Assembly (NCBI GenBank): GCA_029266415.1
Contig: JAQSWW010000012.1
Coordinates: forward strand, 1-35,118
Reading direction: 5' to 3'
DNA from: Actinomycetospora sp.
GTDB lineage: Bacteria > Actinomycetota > Actinomycetes > Mycobacteriales > Pseudonocardiaceae
Length of the DNA: 35,118 bases
Below are positions 8,090 to 15,929 of the stretch, in pieces. The notes beneath the pieces are model-generated. The model searched no databases and was not told the origin of the DNA. It saw nothing but the letters and a program-made list of their open reading frames with translations. A program made the translations under genes and the position numbers. The number at the start of each line of letters is the position of its first letter. Position 1 is the first letter of the stretch.

Positions 8090-10993
8090 TCACCCCGACG
8101 CGAGGCGGGCCCGGGCGAGGTCGACGAGGGCGTCGTCGTCGAGGGCGGCGCCCCGACGCTCCGCCGCGGCCACGGCGGTCCCGCCGGCGCGCCCGACGAG
8201 CAGCTCCCGGATCTCGGCGAGCCGGCGGGCGTCGGCGCCGTAGGCCGTGGCCCCGCTGCGACGGGCCGCGAGTCCCCCGAGCAGCTCCGCGGCGGCCTCG
8301 TCCTCACCGCGGCGCGCCAGGAGGTCGACGACGTGGCGCAGCCCGACCCACTGGTGGGTGCGGTTGCCGGTGCCGCGCCAGTGCTCGAGGGTCTCGGCGG
8401 CCGAGGACGCCGCCGCGTCCGGGTCACCGAGCCGCGCGCGCAGCGAGGTCACCGTCACCAGGGCGACGCCCAGCGAGTACTGCTCGCCGGTCGCCCGCGC
8501 CGCCTGCAGGGCCTCCTCGACGAGCGCCAGCGCACGCGGCGGGTCGGTGCCGACGCGCACCTCGCCGGCCGTGTAGAGCGTCCACGGCGCGAGCAGCGGG
8601 TCGCCCAGCCCGCGGCGCCAGGCGTCGAGGGCGTCGGCGCGGGCGATCGCCCCATCGGCGGCGCCCGCGTAGGCGTCGGCGAGCACCCCGGTGCACCCGG
8701 CCAGGCCGAGCACGCGGTCGTCGTCGACGGCCTCCGCGAGCCGCCGCGCGTCGGCGGCGGCCGAGGCGGCCTCCTCGACCTGCCCGGCGAACAGCGCACA
8801 CTCGGCGCGCAGGAACGCCAGGTGCCGGCCCCGCGGGTCGTCGGGACCGTCGACCAGGGCCCACCCGGCGTCGACGTGCGCCCCGGCGCGGGCGAGGTCG
8901 CCGGCGAAGCGGGCACCCGCCGCGGCGAGGGCGTGGACGGTCGGCGCGGACGGGCCGAGGTCCGCGGCGCCGGCGAGGAGCCGGTCGGCCCACGCGAACA
9001 GCTCCGGGGTCATGCGCGCCTCGGCGTGGTCCACCAGCAGCGCGACGAGCGCCGCGGCGAGCGCCGGGTCGTGCTCGGTGGCCCAGCCGACGGCGGCGCG
9101 CAGCTCGTCCCACTCGGCGTCGATCGCCGCGAGCCGCTCCGCCGACGCCGGCCCGGCCAGCGACCCGATCCTCCGGAGGAGGGCGAGCGCCTGCTCCGCG
9201 TGCCGTCGGCGCAGCGCGGCGGTCTCCCCGCGCTCGTCGAGCCGCTCGCGGGCGTAGGCGCGCACGGTCTCGAGCAGGGCGTAGCGCGACGGCCCCGCCC
9301 GCGTGTGGTCGACCGTGGCGGTGAGCAGGGACTTGTCGACGAGGCCGGCGAGGACCGCGTCGGTGTCGGGCTCGCCGGCGCCCGCGACCGCCCGCGCCGC
9401 GGCGAGGGTGAAGTCGCCGGCGAACACGCTGAGGCGGTCGAGCAGGGCGCGCTCGGCCGGCTCGAGCAGCCGGTAGGACCAGTCGACCACCGCGTGCAGG
9501 GTGCGGTGGCGGGGCTCGCTCGAGCGCCGCGGGCTGCGCAGGGAGCGCAGCTGGGCCGGCAGGTCGGCGACGAGCTCGGCGGCGGACAGCACCCGCATCC
9601 GGGCGGCGGCCACCTCGAGGGCGAGCGGGAGGCGGTCGAGGCGCCGGCACGCCTCCGCGACCGCAGCGCGGTTGTCGTCGGTGAGCGCGAAGTCCGGGCA
9701 CGCGGCGGCGGCGCGGTCCGCGAACAGCGCGACGGCGGCCGACTCCGCGAGCGGGGGCACCGGGCGGACCCGCTCCCCGTCGACCCCGAGCGGCTCGCGG
9801 CTCGTGGCCAGCACGGTCACCGTCGGGCAGGCGGCGACGACGGCCTCGAGCAGGGCCGCGGCCGCGTCGACGACGTGCTCGCAGTTGTCGAGCACGAGCA
9901 GCAGCCGCCGGCCGCGCAGCACGTCCACGGCCCGGCCGATCCGGTCGCGGGTGGAGGCGGACGCGCCGGGCGCCCCGACCGCGGCGACCACGGCGGCGGG
10001 CACCTCGGCGCCGTCGGACACCGCGGCCAGCTCGACGACGACCACGCCGTCGGGGTACGACGCGGCGAGCGTCCCGGCCACGTGGCGCGCCAGCGTCGTC
10101 TTCCCGACGCCGCCGGGCCCGACCAGCGTGAGGGGCCCGGGACCGGCGCGGAGGCCGGCCGTGACCTCGGCGAGCGCGGTCTCCCGGCCCACCAGGCGCG
10201 GCCCCGCCGCAACGAACGCGCCGTTCGCTGCGCTAGAAGCAGCGAACGGCGCGTTCGTTCCGTCAGACCCCGCCGGCGCCGACGCCACCTCGCCGGCGAG
10301 GACGGCGGCCTCGAGGCGGCGGAGCTCGGGTCCGGGGTCGAGGCCCAGCTCGTCGGCCAGGAACCGCCGGTAGGACGCGACGGCGGCGAGGGCGTCGGCC
10401 GCGCGGCCGCTGCGCGCCAGGGCGTCGACGAGCAGCTCGCGGCGTCGCTCCCGGAACGGCGCCGCGTCCACCAGCGGCTCGAGCCGCGCGACCGCGGCGC
10501 CGGGGCGGCCGAGGTCCAGGTCGGCCTGCGCCCGTGCCTCCTCCGCGGCCGCGCGCATCTCCTCCAGCCGCGCCGCCTCGGGGCGCACGGGGTCGTCGTC
10601 GGCGAACTCCGCGAACGCCGGGCCCCGCCACAGGGCCAGCGCCTCGTCGAGCAGGCCCGCCCGCCCGGCCGGGTCGGGCGCCGCCGCGGCCTGCTCGACG
10701 AGCCCGGCGAACCGCGTGGCGTCGAGGGCGTCGGCGGGCAGGTCGAGCAGGTAGCCCGGGGGGCGCGTGAGCAGCGCACCGTCGCCGAGCGCCCCGCGGG
10801 CACGCGCGACGAGGCTGTGCAGCGCGGCGTCGGCGTGCGCGGGCGGGTCGTCGGGCCACACGGCGTCGGCGAGCCGGTCGGTGGGCACCACCGCGCCCGC
10901 CCGGACCGCGAGCACGGCGAGCAGGCGGCGGACCTTCGGCGAGCGCACCGGCCCGCCCTCCACCGCGATCGTGCCCAGCACCCGTAGCCGCAT
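8090..10993 (-). CDS. AfsR/SARP-like regulator: HTH-BTAD-NTPase-TPR (regulator 1)
   Basis: A large transcription activator of 967 aa. In order: an OmpR-type winged helix (about 1-85, MRLRVLGTIAVEGGP, SPKVRRLLAVLAV, DRLADAVWPDD), a bacterial transcriptional activation domain (about 88-235, ALALWRGPAF, ELGLDPGPELRRLEAAV), a signalling NTPase with P-loop LVGPGGVGKTTLA (about 288-300), Walker B LLLVLDNCEH (about 361) and RLPLALEVAAARM, and a C-terminal helical TPR-like region. AfsR-type proteins bind phased direct repeats next to the -10 and are gated by ATP. Residues 245-261, between BTAD and NTPase, are encoded entirely by a perfect palindrome (see 10211-10259). The ATG at 10993 has GGAGAG upstream. 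It is divergent from the MarR gene; its targets are unknown. Confidence 0.93.
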   Translation of the reverse strand: MRLRVLGTIAVEGGPVRSPKVRRLLAVLAVRAGAVVPTDRLADAVWPDDPPAHADAALHSLVARARGALGDGALLTRPPGYLLDLPADALDATRFAGLVEQAAAAPDPAGRAGLLDEALALWRGPAFAEFADDDPVRPEAARLEEMRAAAEEARAQADLDLGRPGAAVARLEPLVDAAPFRERRRELLVDALARSGRAADALAAVASYRRFLADELGLDPGPELRRLEAAVLAGEVASAPAGSDGTNAPFAASSAANGAFVAAGPRLVGRETALAEVTAGLRAGPGPLTLVGPGGVGKTTLARHVAGTLAASYPDGVVVVELAAVSDGAEVPAAVVAAVGAPGASASTRDRIGRAVDVLRGRRLLLVLDNCEHVVDAAAALLEAVVAACPTVTVLATSREPLGVDGERVRPVPPLAESAAVALFADRAAAACPDFALTDDNRAAVAEACRRLDRLPLALEVAAARMRVLSAAELVADLPAQLRSLRSPRRSSEPRHRTLHAVVDWSYRLLEPAERALLDRLSVFAGDFTLAAARAVAGAGEPDTDAVLAGLVDKSLLTATVDHTRAGPSRYALLETVRAYARERLDERGETAALRRRHAEQALALLRRIGSLAGPASAERLAAIDAEWDELRAAVGWATEHDPALAAALVALLVDHAEARMTPELFAWADRLLAGAADLGPSAPTVHALAAAGARFAGDLARAGAHVDAGWALVDGPDDPRGRHLAFLRAECALFAGQVEEAASAAADARRLAEAVDDDRVLGLAGCTGVLADAYAGAADGAIARADALDAWRRGLGDPLLAPWTLYTAGEVRVGTDPPRALALVEEALQAARATGEQYSLGVALVTVTSLRARLGDPDAAASSAAETLEHWRGTGNRTHQWVGLRHVVDLLARRGEDEAAAELLGGLAARRSGATAYGADARRLAEIRELLVGRAGGTAVAAAERRGAALDDDALVDLARARLASG
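10211..10259. repeat. Perfect 21-bp-arm palindrome inside regulator 1 (copy A of a repeat family)
   Basis: Arms 10211-10231 and 10239-10259 are perfect reverse complements with a 7-base spacer. The core GCAGCGAACGGCGCG is shared with copy B at 22746-22796, which has the same arm and spacer sizes. Here it lies in frame and encodes the linker TNAPFAASSAANGAFV. Confidence 0.93.
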
Positions 10994-11033
10994 GGCCGCT
11001 CTCCACCGGTCGCGCGGGCGAGCGTAGCGGCCC

Positions 11034-11087
11034 TTGACGCCCGGGCCGACCGGTGCTTGCATCGTTGCACCCATTGCATCACTGCAA
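11034..11087 (+). promoter_or_regulatory. marR promoter with two tandem MarR-type operators
   Basis: A possible -35 TTGACG (11034-11039) is 17 bases from a weak -10-like TTGCAT (11057-11062). Operator 1 is TTGCATCGTTGCAC (11057-11070), one base from perfect symmetry, and operator 2 is the perfect inverted repeat TTGCATCACTGCAA (11074-11087). Both fit TTGCA-N4-TGCAA and are 17 bases apart, covering the -10 and the start region. This is the layout of a self-repressing MarR gene. Confidence 0.65.
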
Positions 11088-11096
11088 GGATCGGCG

Positions 11097-11552
11097 ATGG
11101 ACGAGCGGGACCGCCTGGCGGCGAGCTTCGGCGACATGCGGCGCGCGATGATCCCCGCGTTCCTGCTCGACCTGCTGCGGGCGATCGACGGCGGCGACGA
11201 GCTCTCGATGACCCAGCTCGCCACCCTCTACGTCCTCGACGCCGGCGAGCCGGTGCCCCTCGGGGCGCTCGCGGAGCGGATCGGGCGCTCGGTGTCGGCC
11301 ACCAGCCGTCTCGTCGACGCGCTCGTGCGCCGCGACCTCGTCGGGCGCCAGGAGCACCCCACCGATCGCCGGGTCCGCCAGGTGGCGATCGGGAAGGCCG
11401 GCGAGGCCCTGCTCCGCCGCCTCGAGCGCACCCGGGCCGACGCCCAGCTCGAGATCATGGACCGCCTCGAGCCCGCGGACCGGGCCCTGGTGGCACGCGC
11501 GATGGCCCTGCTCGGCGACTCCGCCCGGCAGGCGAGGAGGGATCCCCCGTGA
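11097..11552 (+). CDS. MarR family transcriptional regulator
   Basis: A 151-aa winged-helix regulator, typically a homodimeric repressor released by a small molecule. The DNA-binding part is about residues 38-112: MTQLATLYVLDAG, the recognition helix region LAERIGRSVSATSRLVDALV, and the wing HPTDRRVRQVAI with the conserved DRR. The flanking helices (DRLAASFGDMRRAM and the C-terminal helix) form the dimer interface. The ATG at 11097 follows AAGGA at a good distance and two TTGCA-N4-TGCAA operators. Its stop overlaps the start of the PEP-utilizing enzyme as GTGA. The two are therefore one unit, and the regulator probably senses the substrate of that enzyme. Confidence 0.9.
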   Translation: MDERDRLAASFGDMRRAMIPAFLLDLLRAIDGGDELSMTQLATLYVLDAGEPVPLGALAERIGRSVSATSRLVDALVRRDLVGRQEHPTDRRVRQVAIGKAGEALLRRLERTRADAQLEIMDRLEPADRALVARAMALLGDSARQARRDPP

Positions 11553-14134
11553 CCGACGACGTGCTCGTGCTGCCCCTCGACGCGATCGACCCCGCCGACC
11601 CCGCCGCGCTCGGCCGTGTCGGGGGCAAGGCGGCGAACCTGGGGGCCCTCGTCCGCGCCGGGTTCGCCGTCCCGGCCGGCGTCTGCCTCACCACGACGGC
11701 CTACCGGCGCACGGTGGCGCTCGGTCCCCTGCTCGACGGGCCCGAGCTCGTCGCCGCGGACGCCCGCGCCGCCGTCCTGGCGTCCCCGGTCCCCGACGAG
11801 GTCGCCGACGCCGTACGCGCGGCGTGCCCCGACGGGCCGGTCGCGGTCCGCTCGTCGGCCACCGCCGAGGACCTGCCCGACGCCAGCTTCGCCGGCCAGC
11901 AGGACACGTTCCTCAACGTCGTCGGTCCCGACGCCGTGCTCGACGCGGTCCGCCGCTGCTGGGCCTCGCTGTGGACCGACCGGGCCGTCGCCTACCGCGA
12001 GGCCCACGGCATCGACCACGCGACCGTGGCGCTCGCCGTGGTGATCCAGCGGATGGTCGACGCGCGCTGGGCGGGCGTGCTGTTCACGGCGAACCCGGTG
12101 ACCGGCCGCCGCAGCGAGGCCGTGATCGACGCCGCGCCGGGGCTCGGCGAGGCGGTGGTGTCGGGCTCGGTCGACCCGGAGCACGTCGTCGTCGACCCCG
12201 GGGGCGCGGTCACGCGGCGCGCGGGCGCCGGCGGCACGCTCGTCCTCGCTCGGGCGGGCGGGGGCACCGAGACCGCGGCGCACGCGGGCGGGGTCACGTC
12301 CCTGCCCGCCGACGCGGTGCGCGCGCTCGCCGCGCTCGGTCACCGCGTCGAGGCCCTCTTAGGGGCGCCCCAGGACATCGAGTGGGCCCTGGACGCCGAC
12401 GGGACGCCCTGGCTGACCCAGTCGCGGCCCATCACCACGCTCTACCCGCTCGTGCCGGGACGGCCGGGCCTGCGGCTGTTCCTGTCGGCGAACGTCGCGC
12501 AGGGCGTGTTCCGGCCGCTGACCCCCGCCGGGCTCTCCGCCGCCCGGCACGCCGGCACCGGCGTGGCCCGCCTGCTCGGTGTGCCGGTCGACGACCCCGA
12601 GCAGGGCCCGCCGATGCTCGCGCAGGCCGGCGAGCGGCTGTTCGTCGACCTCACCGACGTGCTGCGCAGCCGGATCGGGCGGCGCGGGGCGGCGGGCGTC
12701 CTCGGGGTCATGGAGGCCCGGTCGGCGGCGGTGATCGCCACCCAGCTCGACCGCCCGGAGCTCTCGGTCACCCGGCGCTCGCCCCTGCCCGCGCTGCGCC
12801 GGGTCGCGCGCATTGCCGTCCGGTACCGCATCCCGCCCGCGGTGGTGGCGGCCTGGATCCGTCCCGCCCGGGCCCGGCAACGGGCGTTCGCGCTGGTCCG
12901 CACGGCCGGCGAGGCCCTGCCCGGGCGGGCGCGCGCCGGCCGGGTGGAACGCGTCGAGCGGGCGCGCTGGATGCTCGCCGAGCGTTTCGTCCAGGTGCCC
13001 CCGCGCACCGCCGCTGCCCCGGTGGCCGGGTTCCTCGCCCTCGGCCTGGCCGCCCGCCTGCTCCGCGGCCACGCCCGTCCCGGCGAGCTGGGCACCGTCC
13101 TGCGCGGCGTCCCGCACAACGTGACCACCGAGATGGACCTCGCCCTCTGGGACCTCGCCGTCCGCCTCCGCGACGACCCCGACAGCGTCGCCGCCCTCAC
13201 CGGCACCGGTCCCGCGCAGCTCGCCGGGCGCCGCGACACCTGGCCGCCCGTCCTCTCGGCGGGGATGGCCGACTTCCTCGCCGCCCACGGCCGCCGCGCC
13301 GTCGCCGAGATCGACCTCGGCCTGCCGCGCTGGTCCGACGACCCCACCCACCTGCTCGGCGTCCTGGCCAACTACGTCCGCCTCACCGACCCGGACCGCG
13401 CACCGGACGCGGTGTTCGCCCGCAGCGCCGCGGAGGCGGACGCGGTGATCGAGCGGCTCGCCGGCCGGGTGGGCGGGTGGCGCGCCCGGGTGGTCACCGT
13501 CGCCCTGCGCCGCGCCCGCGACCTCGTCGGGCTGCGCGAGCTGCCGAAGTACTGGCTGGTCACGGTGCTGGCGGCGGCCCGCGCCGAGCTGGCGGTGGTC
13601 GGCGCCGACCTCGCCGCCCGGGGCCGCCTGGAGCACCCCGACGACGTCTTCTTCCTGAGCCTCACCGAGGCCCGCCAGGACTTCGACCGCCGCGACCTCG
13701 TCCGCACCCGCCGCGCGGCGTACGACCGCGAGCTGCGCCGACGCCACGTGCCGCGGCTCGTGTACTCCGACGGCACCGAGCCCGAGGCGCTCGCCCCGGA
13801 GACCGCCCCGGCCGACGGCGCCCTGACCGGCGTCCCGGCCTCGGCGGGCACGGTGACCGGCCCGGTGCGGGTGATCACCGACCCGCTGGGTGCCCACCTC
13901 GACCCCGGCGACGTGCTCGTGTGCCCGTCGACCGACCCCGGGTGGACGCCGCTGTTCCTCACCGCCGGCGGCCTGGTGATGGAGATGGGCGGCTCGAACT
14001 CCCACGGCGCGGTCGTCGCCCGCGAGTACGGCCTGCCCGCCGTCGTGGGGGTCCGCGACGCGGTGGCCCGGCTGTCCGCCGTCACCACGGTGCGCGTGGA
14101 CGGGACCGGCGGGCGGGTCGAGCCGGTCGGTTAG
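11549..14134 (+). CDS. PEP/pyruvate-binding phosphotransferase resembling rifampin phosphotransferase (Rph)
   Basis: An 861-aa ATP-dependent dikinase-type enzyme. The N-terminal ATP-grasp domain (about 15-305) has GGKAANLGALVRAGFAVPAG and AVRSSATAEDLPDASFAGQQ. A long helical middle domain (about 310-750) has no obvious family motif. The C-terminal swivelling phosphohistidine domain has GGSNSHGAVVAREYGLPAVV with the catalytic His at residue 819. It lacks the PEP-binding TIM barrel of PEP synthase. Domain order, length and His position match Rph, which phosphorylates rifamycins using ATP; the real substrate is unknown. There is one TTA leucine codon (codon 271, 12359-12361), the only in-frame TTA I found in the window. 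GTG 11549 overlaps the marR stop. Its stop TAG overlaps the stop of the convergent methyltransferase. Confidence 0.85.
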   Translation: MTDDVLVLPLDAIDPADPAALGRVGGKAANLGALVRAGFAVPAGVCLTTTAYRRTVALGPLLDGPELVAADARAAVLASPVPDEVADAVRAACPDGPVAVRSSATAEDLPDASFAGQQDTFLNVVGPDAVLDAVRRCWASLWTDRAVAYREAHGIDHATVALAVVIQRMVDARWAGVLFTANPVTGRRSEAVIDAAPGLGEAVVSGSVDPEHVVVDPGGAVTRRAGAGGTLVLARAGGGTETAAHAGGVTSLPADAVRALAALGHRVEALLGAPQDIEWALDADGTPWLTQSRPITTLYPLVPGRPGLRLFLSANVAQGVFRPLTPAGLSAARHAGTGVARLLGVPVDDPEQGPPMLAQAGERLFVDLTDVLRSRIGRRGAAGVLGVMEARSAAVIATQLDRPELSVTRRSPLPALRRVARIAVRYRIPPAVVAAWIRPARARQRAFALVRTAGEALPGRARAGRVERVERARWMLAERFVQVPPRTAAAPVAGFLALGLAARLLRGHARPGELGTVLRGVPHNVTTEMDLALWDLAVRLRDDPDSVAALTGTGPAQLAGRRDTWPPVLSAGMADFLAAHGRRAVAEIDLGLPRWSDDPTHLLGVLANYVRLTDPDRAPDAVFARSAAEADAVIERLAGRVGGWRARVVTVALRRARDLVGLRELPKYWLVTVLAAARAELAVVGADLAARGRLEHPDDVFFLSLTEARQDFDRRDLVRTRRAAYDRELRRRHVPRLVYSDGTEPEALAPETAPADGALTGVPASAGTVTGPVRVITDPLGAHLDPGDVLVCPSTDPGWTPLFLTAGGLVMEMGGSNSHGAVVAREYGLPAVVGVRDAVARLSAVTTVRVDGTGGRVEPVG

Positions 14135-15228
14135 CCGGTGTGCAGCCGGTAGAAGCGGAAGATGTCGTTCTCCAGCTCGTCGAGCACCTCGACACCGGTG
14201 AAGCCCGCGGCGCGGGCGTACTCCTCGAGCGTCGAGCGCCGCATCACCGTCCCGGTGCCCACCGAGCCGGGCGTGGAGAGGCCGTCGGGCAGGCAGCACA
14301 TCAGCGAGAAGCCGTAGAACAGCCGCTCGACCTCGTCGCCGTCGGGCGCGAAGGCGTCGGCCACCTTCTCGTCCATGATCAGCACAGTGCCGTCCGCGGT
14401 GACCGCGCGGCGCATGGCGGCGAGCACCGACACCGGGTCGGGCATGTCGTGCACGCACTCGAACGCGCAGACGAGGTCGTAGGCGCCGGCGTCGGCGCGC
14501 GCCACGTCGGCGTGGTGGACGCGGACCCGGTCGGCCACGCCCTCGTCCTCGGCGTGCCGCCGCGCGGCCTCGACCGAGGCGGCGTCGACGTCGAAGCCGT
14601 CCACGGTCGCCGTCGGGTAGGCCCGCGCGATGCCGATGCCCGACCAGCCCTCGCCGCAGCCGACGTCGGCGACGCGGCCGCCGGCGCGCAGGGCGGCGTC
14701 GACGTCGCCGAGCAGCGGCAGGTAGTCGCGGCTCAGGGCGTCGCGCAGCAGCGGGCGGTTCTGCGCCGCCTGGCCCTCGCGGGCGTCGTCGCCGAGCGCC
14801 TCCCAGCTGACGCCACCGCCGGTGCGGAAGGCCTCGAGCAGGTCGTCGATCCGCCGCAGCGACGCGACCAGGATGCGGGCGAACGGGGTGAGCACGGCCT
14901 CGCTGTCGAGGTCGGCGAGCACCGGCACGTGCGCGGCGGGCATCGCGAAGCGGCGCTCGTCCGGCGCGGCGGTCGGGTCGTCGACCGTGAGCAGGCCGCT
15001 CACCGCCTGGTACTCGAGCCACTCGCGGGCGTAGCGGGCGGCGGTGCCGGTGCGGGTCGCGAGCTCGCCCGCCGTGGCCGGCCCGTCCTGCGCGAGCGAG
15101 CGGTACCAGCCGAGGCGGTCGCCGAGGTAGAGCGCGGTCGTGTGCTCCATGCCGAGGATCCAGCCGAACACGGTCTCGGCGCAGGCGTCGGTGGTGTGGG
15201 TGGTGGTGGTCTCGTCCGTGGTCGTCAT
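14131..15228 (-). CDS. SAM-dependent methyltransferase with N-terminal winged-helix domain
   Basis: A 365-aa class I methyltransferase of the Rv2258c-like group. The N-terminal winged-helix dimerisation domain is about residues 15-85 (LGDRLGWYRSLAQ, ATAGELATRTGTAARYAREW). The Rossmann domain follows, with motif I RVADVGCGEGWSGIG (185-199), an acidic residue after the next strand (VDGFDVDAAS), and FECVHDMPDP near motif IV. The substrate is unknown. The ATG at 15228 is chosen because the frame upstream loses protein character and the SARP-type box ends 23 bases before it. The box (three GACAG cores spaced 11 bp, 15252-15284) reads in this gene's direction, so it is a likely target of the SARP-like regulator at 17931. 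It overlaps the Rph-like gene by four bases at the stops. Confidence 0.9.
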   Translation of the reverse strand: MTTTDETTTTHTTDACAETVFGWILGMEHTTALYLGDRLGWYRSLAQDGPATAGELATRTGTAARYAREWLEYQAVSGLLTVDDPTAAPDERRFAMPAAHVPVLADLDSEAVLTPFARILVASLRRIDDLLEAFRTGGGVSWEALGDDAREGQAAQNRPLLRDALSRDYLPLLGDVDAALRAGGRVADVGCGEGWSGIGIARAYPTATVDGFDVDAASVEAARRHAEDEGVADRVRVHHADVARADAGAYDLVCAFECVHDMPDPVSVLAAMRRAVTADGTVLIMDEKVADAFAPDGDEVERLFYGFSLMCCLPDGLSTPGSVGTGTVMRRSTLEEYARAAGFTGVEVLDELENDIFRFYRLHTG

Positions 15229-15251
15229 GATGGCGACGGTGGCGCACGGAC

Positions 15252-15284
15252 CTGTCACGTGACTGTCCCCGCGCTGTCCGTACG
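15252..15284 (-). promoter_or_regulatory. SARP-type box 1: three GACAG-core units phased 11 bp
   Basis: Read on the minus strand toward 15228, the units are GGACAG, GGACAG and TGACAG at exactly 11-bp steps. On the plus strand they are CTGTCC, CTGTCC and CTGTCA starting at 15274, 15263 and 15252. This matches the 11-bp-phased direct repeats bound by SARP proteins. The first unit also includes the palindrome GTCACGTGAC. Confidence 0.65.
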
Positions 15285-15286
15285 CC

Positions 15287-15292
15287 GATACT
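15287..15292 (+). promoter_or_regulatory. -10 element GATACT for the plus-strand methyltransferase
   Basis: GATACT ends 7 bases before the GTG at 15300 and lies 6 bases after the box repeats. The same box could therefore also act on this leaderless gene. Confidence 0.4.
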
Positions 15293-15299
15293 CGGGGAC

Positions 15300-15929
15300 G
15301 TGAGCACGACGAACCCAGTCCGGGGCCGGCTGAACGCCGCCTTCTTCCGGCTCGTCGACCGCTACGTCCACCACGTGCTCGGCGACCGCAAGGCCGCCTT
15401 GTTCGCCGACCTCCCCGGGACGGTCGTGGAGCTGGGCGCCGGGACGGGCGCGAACATGCGCTACTACCCGCCGGGGACGCACCTGATCGCCGTCGAGCCC
15501 AACCCGCCGATGCACGGCCCGCTGCGGGAGGCCGCGGCCCGCCACGGCGTGGACCTGGAGATCCGCGCGGTGGGGGCCGAGGACACGGGCCTGGCGGACG
15601 GCAGCGTCGACGCGGTGGTGAGCACGCTGGTGCTGTGCACGGTGGACGATCCCGCCGCGGTCGTCGCCGAGGTGCGCCGGATCCTGCGTCCCGGCGGCCG
15701 CTTCCTCGTGCTCGAGCACGTCGCCGCTCCGGACGGCAGCCCGCTCGCCCGGCTGCAGCGCGGCCTGCGGTCCGGCTGGCGGTGGGCGTTCGAGGGCTGC
15801 GACCTGCGCCGCCACACCGATGACCTGCTGGCGGAGGCCGGGTTCGCCGAGGTGGCCCTGGAGCGCTACCGCGCCGGCTCGGTCTTCCTGCCGGTGGACG
15901 AGCAGGTGGTCGGGACGCTGCGCCGCTGA
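15300..15929 (+). CDS. Class I SAM-dependent methyltransferase (UbiE/Methyltransf_11 type)
   Basis: A 209-aa small-molecule methyltransferase with motif I VVELGAGTGANM (residues 42-53), the acidic end of strand two (LIAVEPNPPMHG), motif IV region DAVVSTLVLCTVDD, and the post-motif segment ILRPGGRFLVLEHVAAP. The N-terminal helix (LNAAFFRLVDRYVHHVLG) and the C-terminal RYRAGSVFLPV are typical of methyltransferases acting on lipid-like or quinone-like substrates, but the substrate is not known. The GTG at 15300 has no ribosome site and a GATACT just upstream, so the mRNA is likely leaderless. It is divergent from the other methyltransferase, and its last 64 bases overlap the 3' end of the MFS gene in antisense. 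Confidence 0.9.
   Translation: MSTTNPVRGRLNAAFFRLVDRYVHHVLGDRKAALFADLPGTVVELGAGTGANMRYYPPGTHLIAVEPNPPMHGPLREAAARHGVDLEIRAVGAEDTGLADGSVDAVVSTLVLCTVDDPAAVVAEVRRILRPGGRFLVLEHVAAPDGSPLARLQRGLRSGWRWAFEGCDLRRHTDDLLAEAGFAEVALERYRAGSVFLPVDEQVVGTLRR

Noticed and set aside
11034..11096. Rifamycin-associated element upstream of the Rph-like gene
   Set aside because: The inverted repeats here are TTGCA-N4-TGCAA, typical of a MarR site; nothing resembling the GGGGCTTGC-type element was seen.
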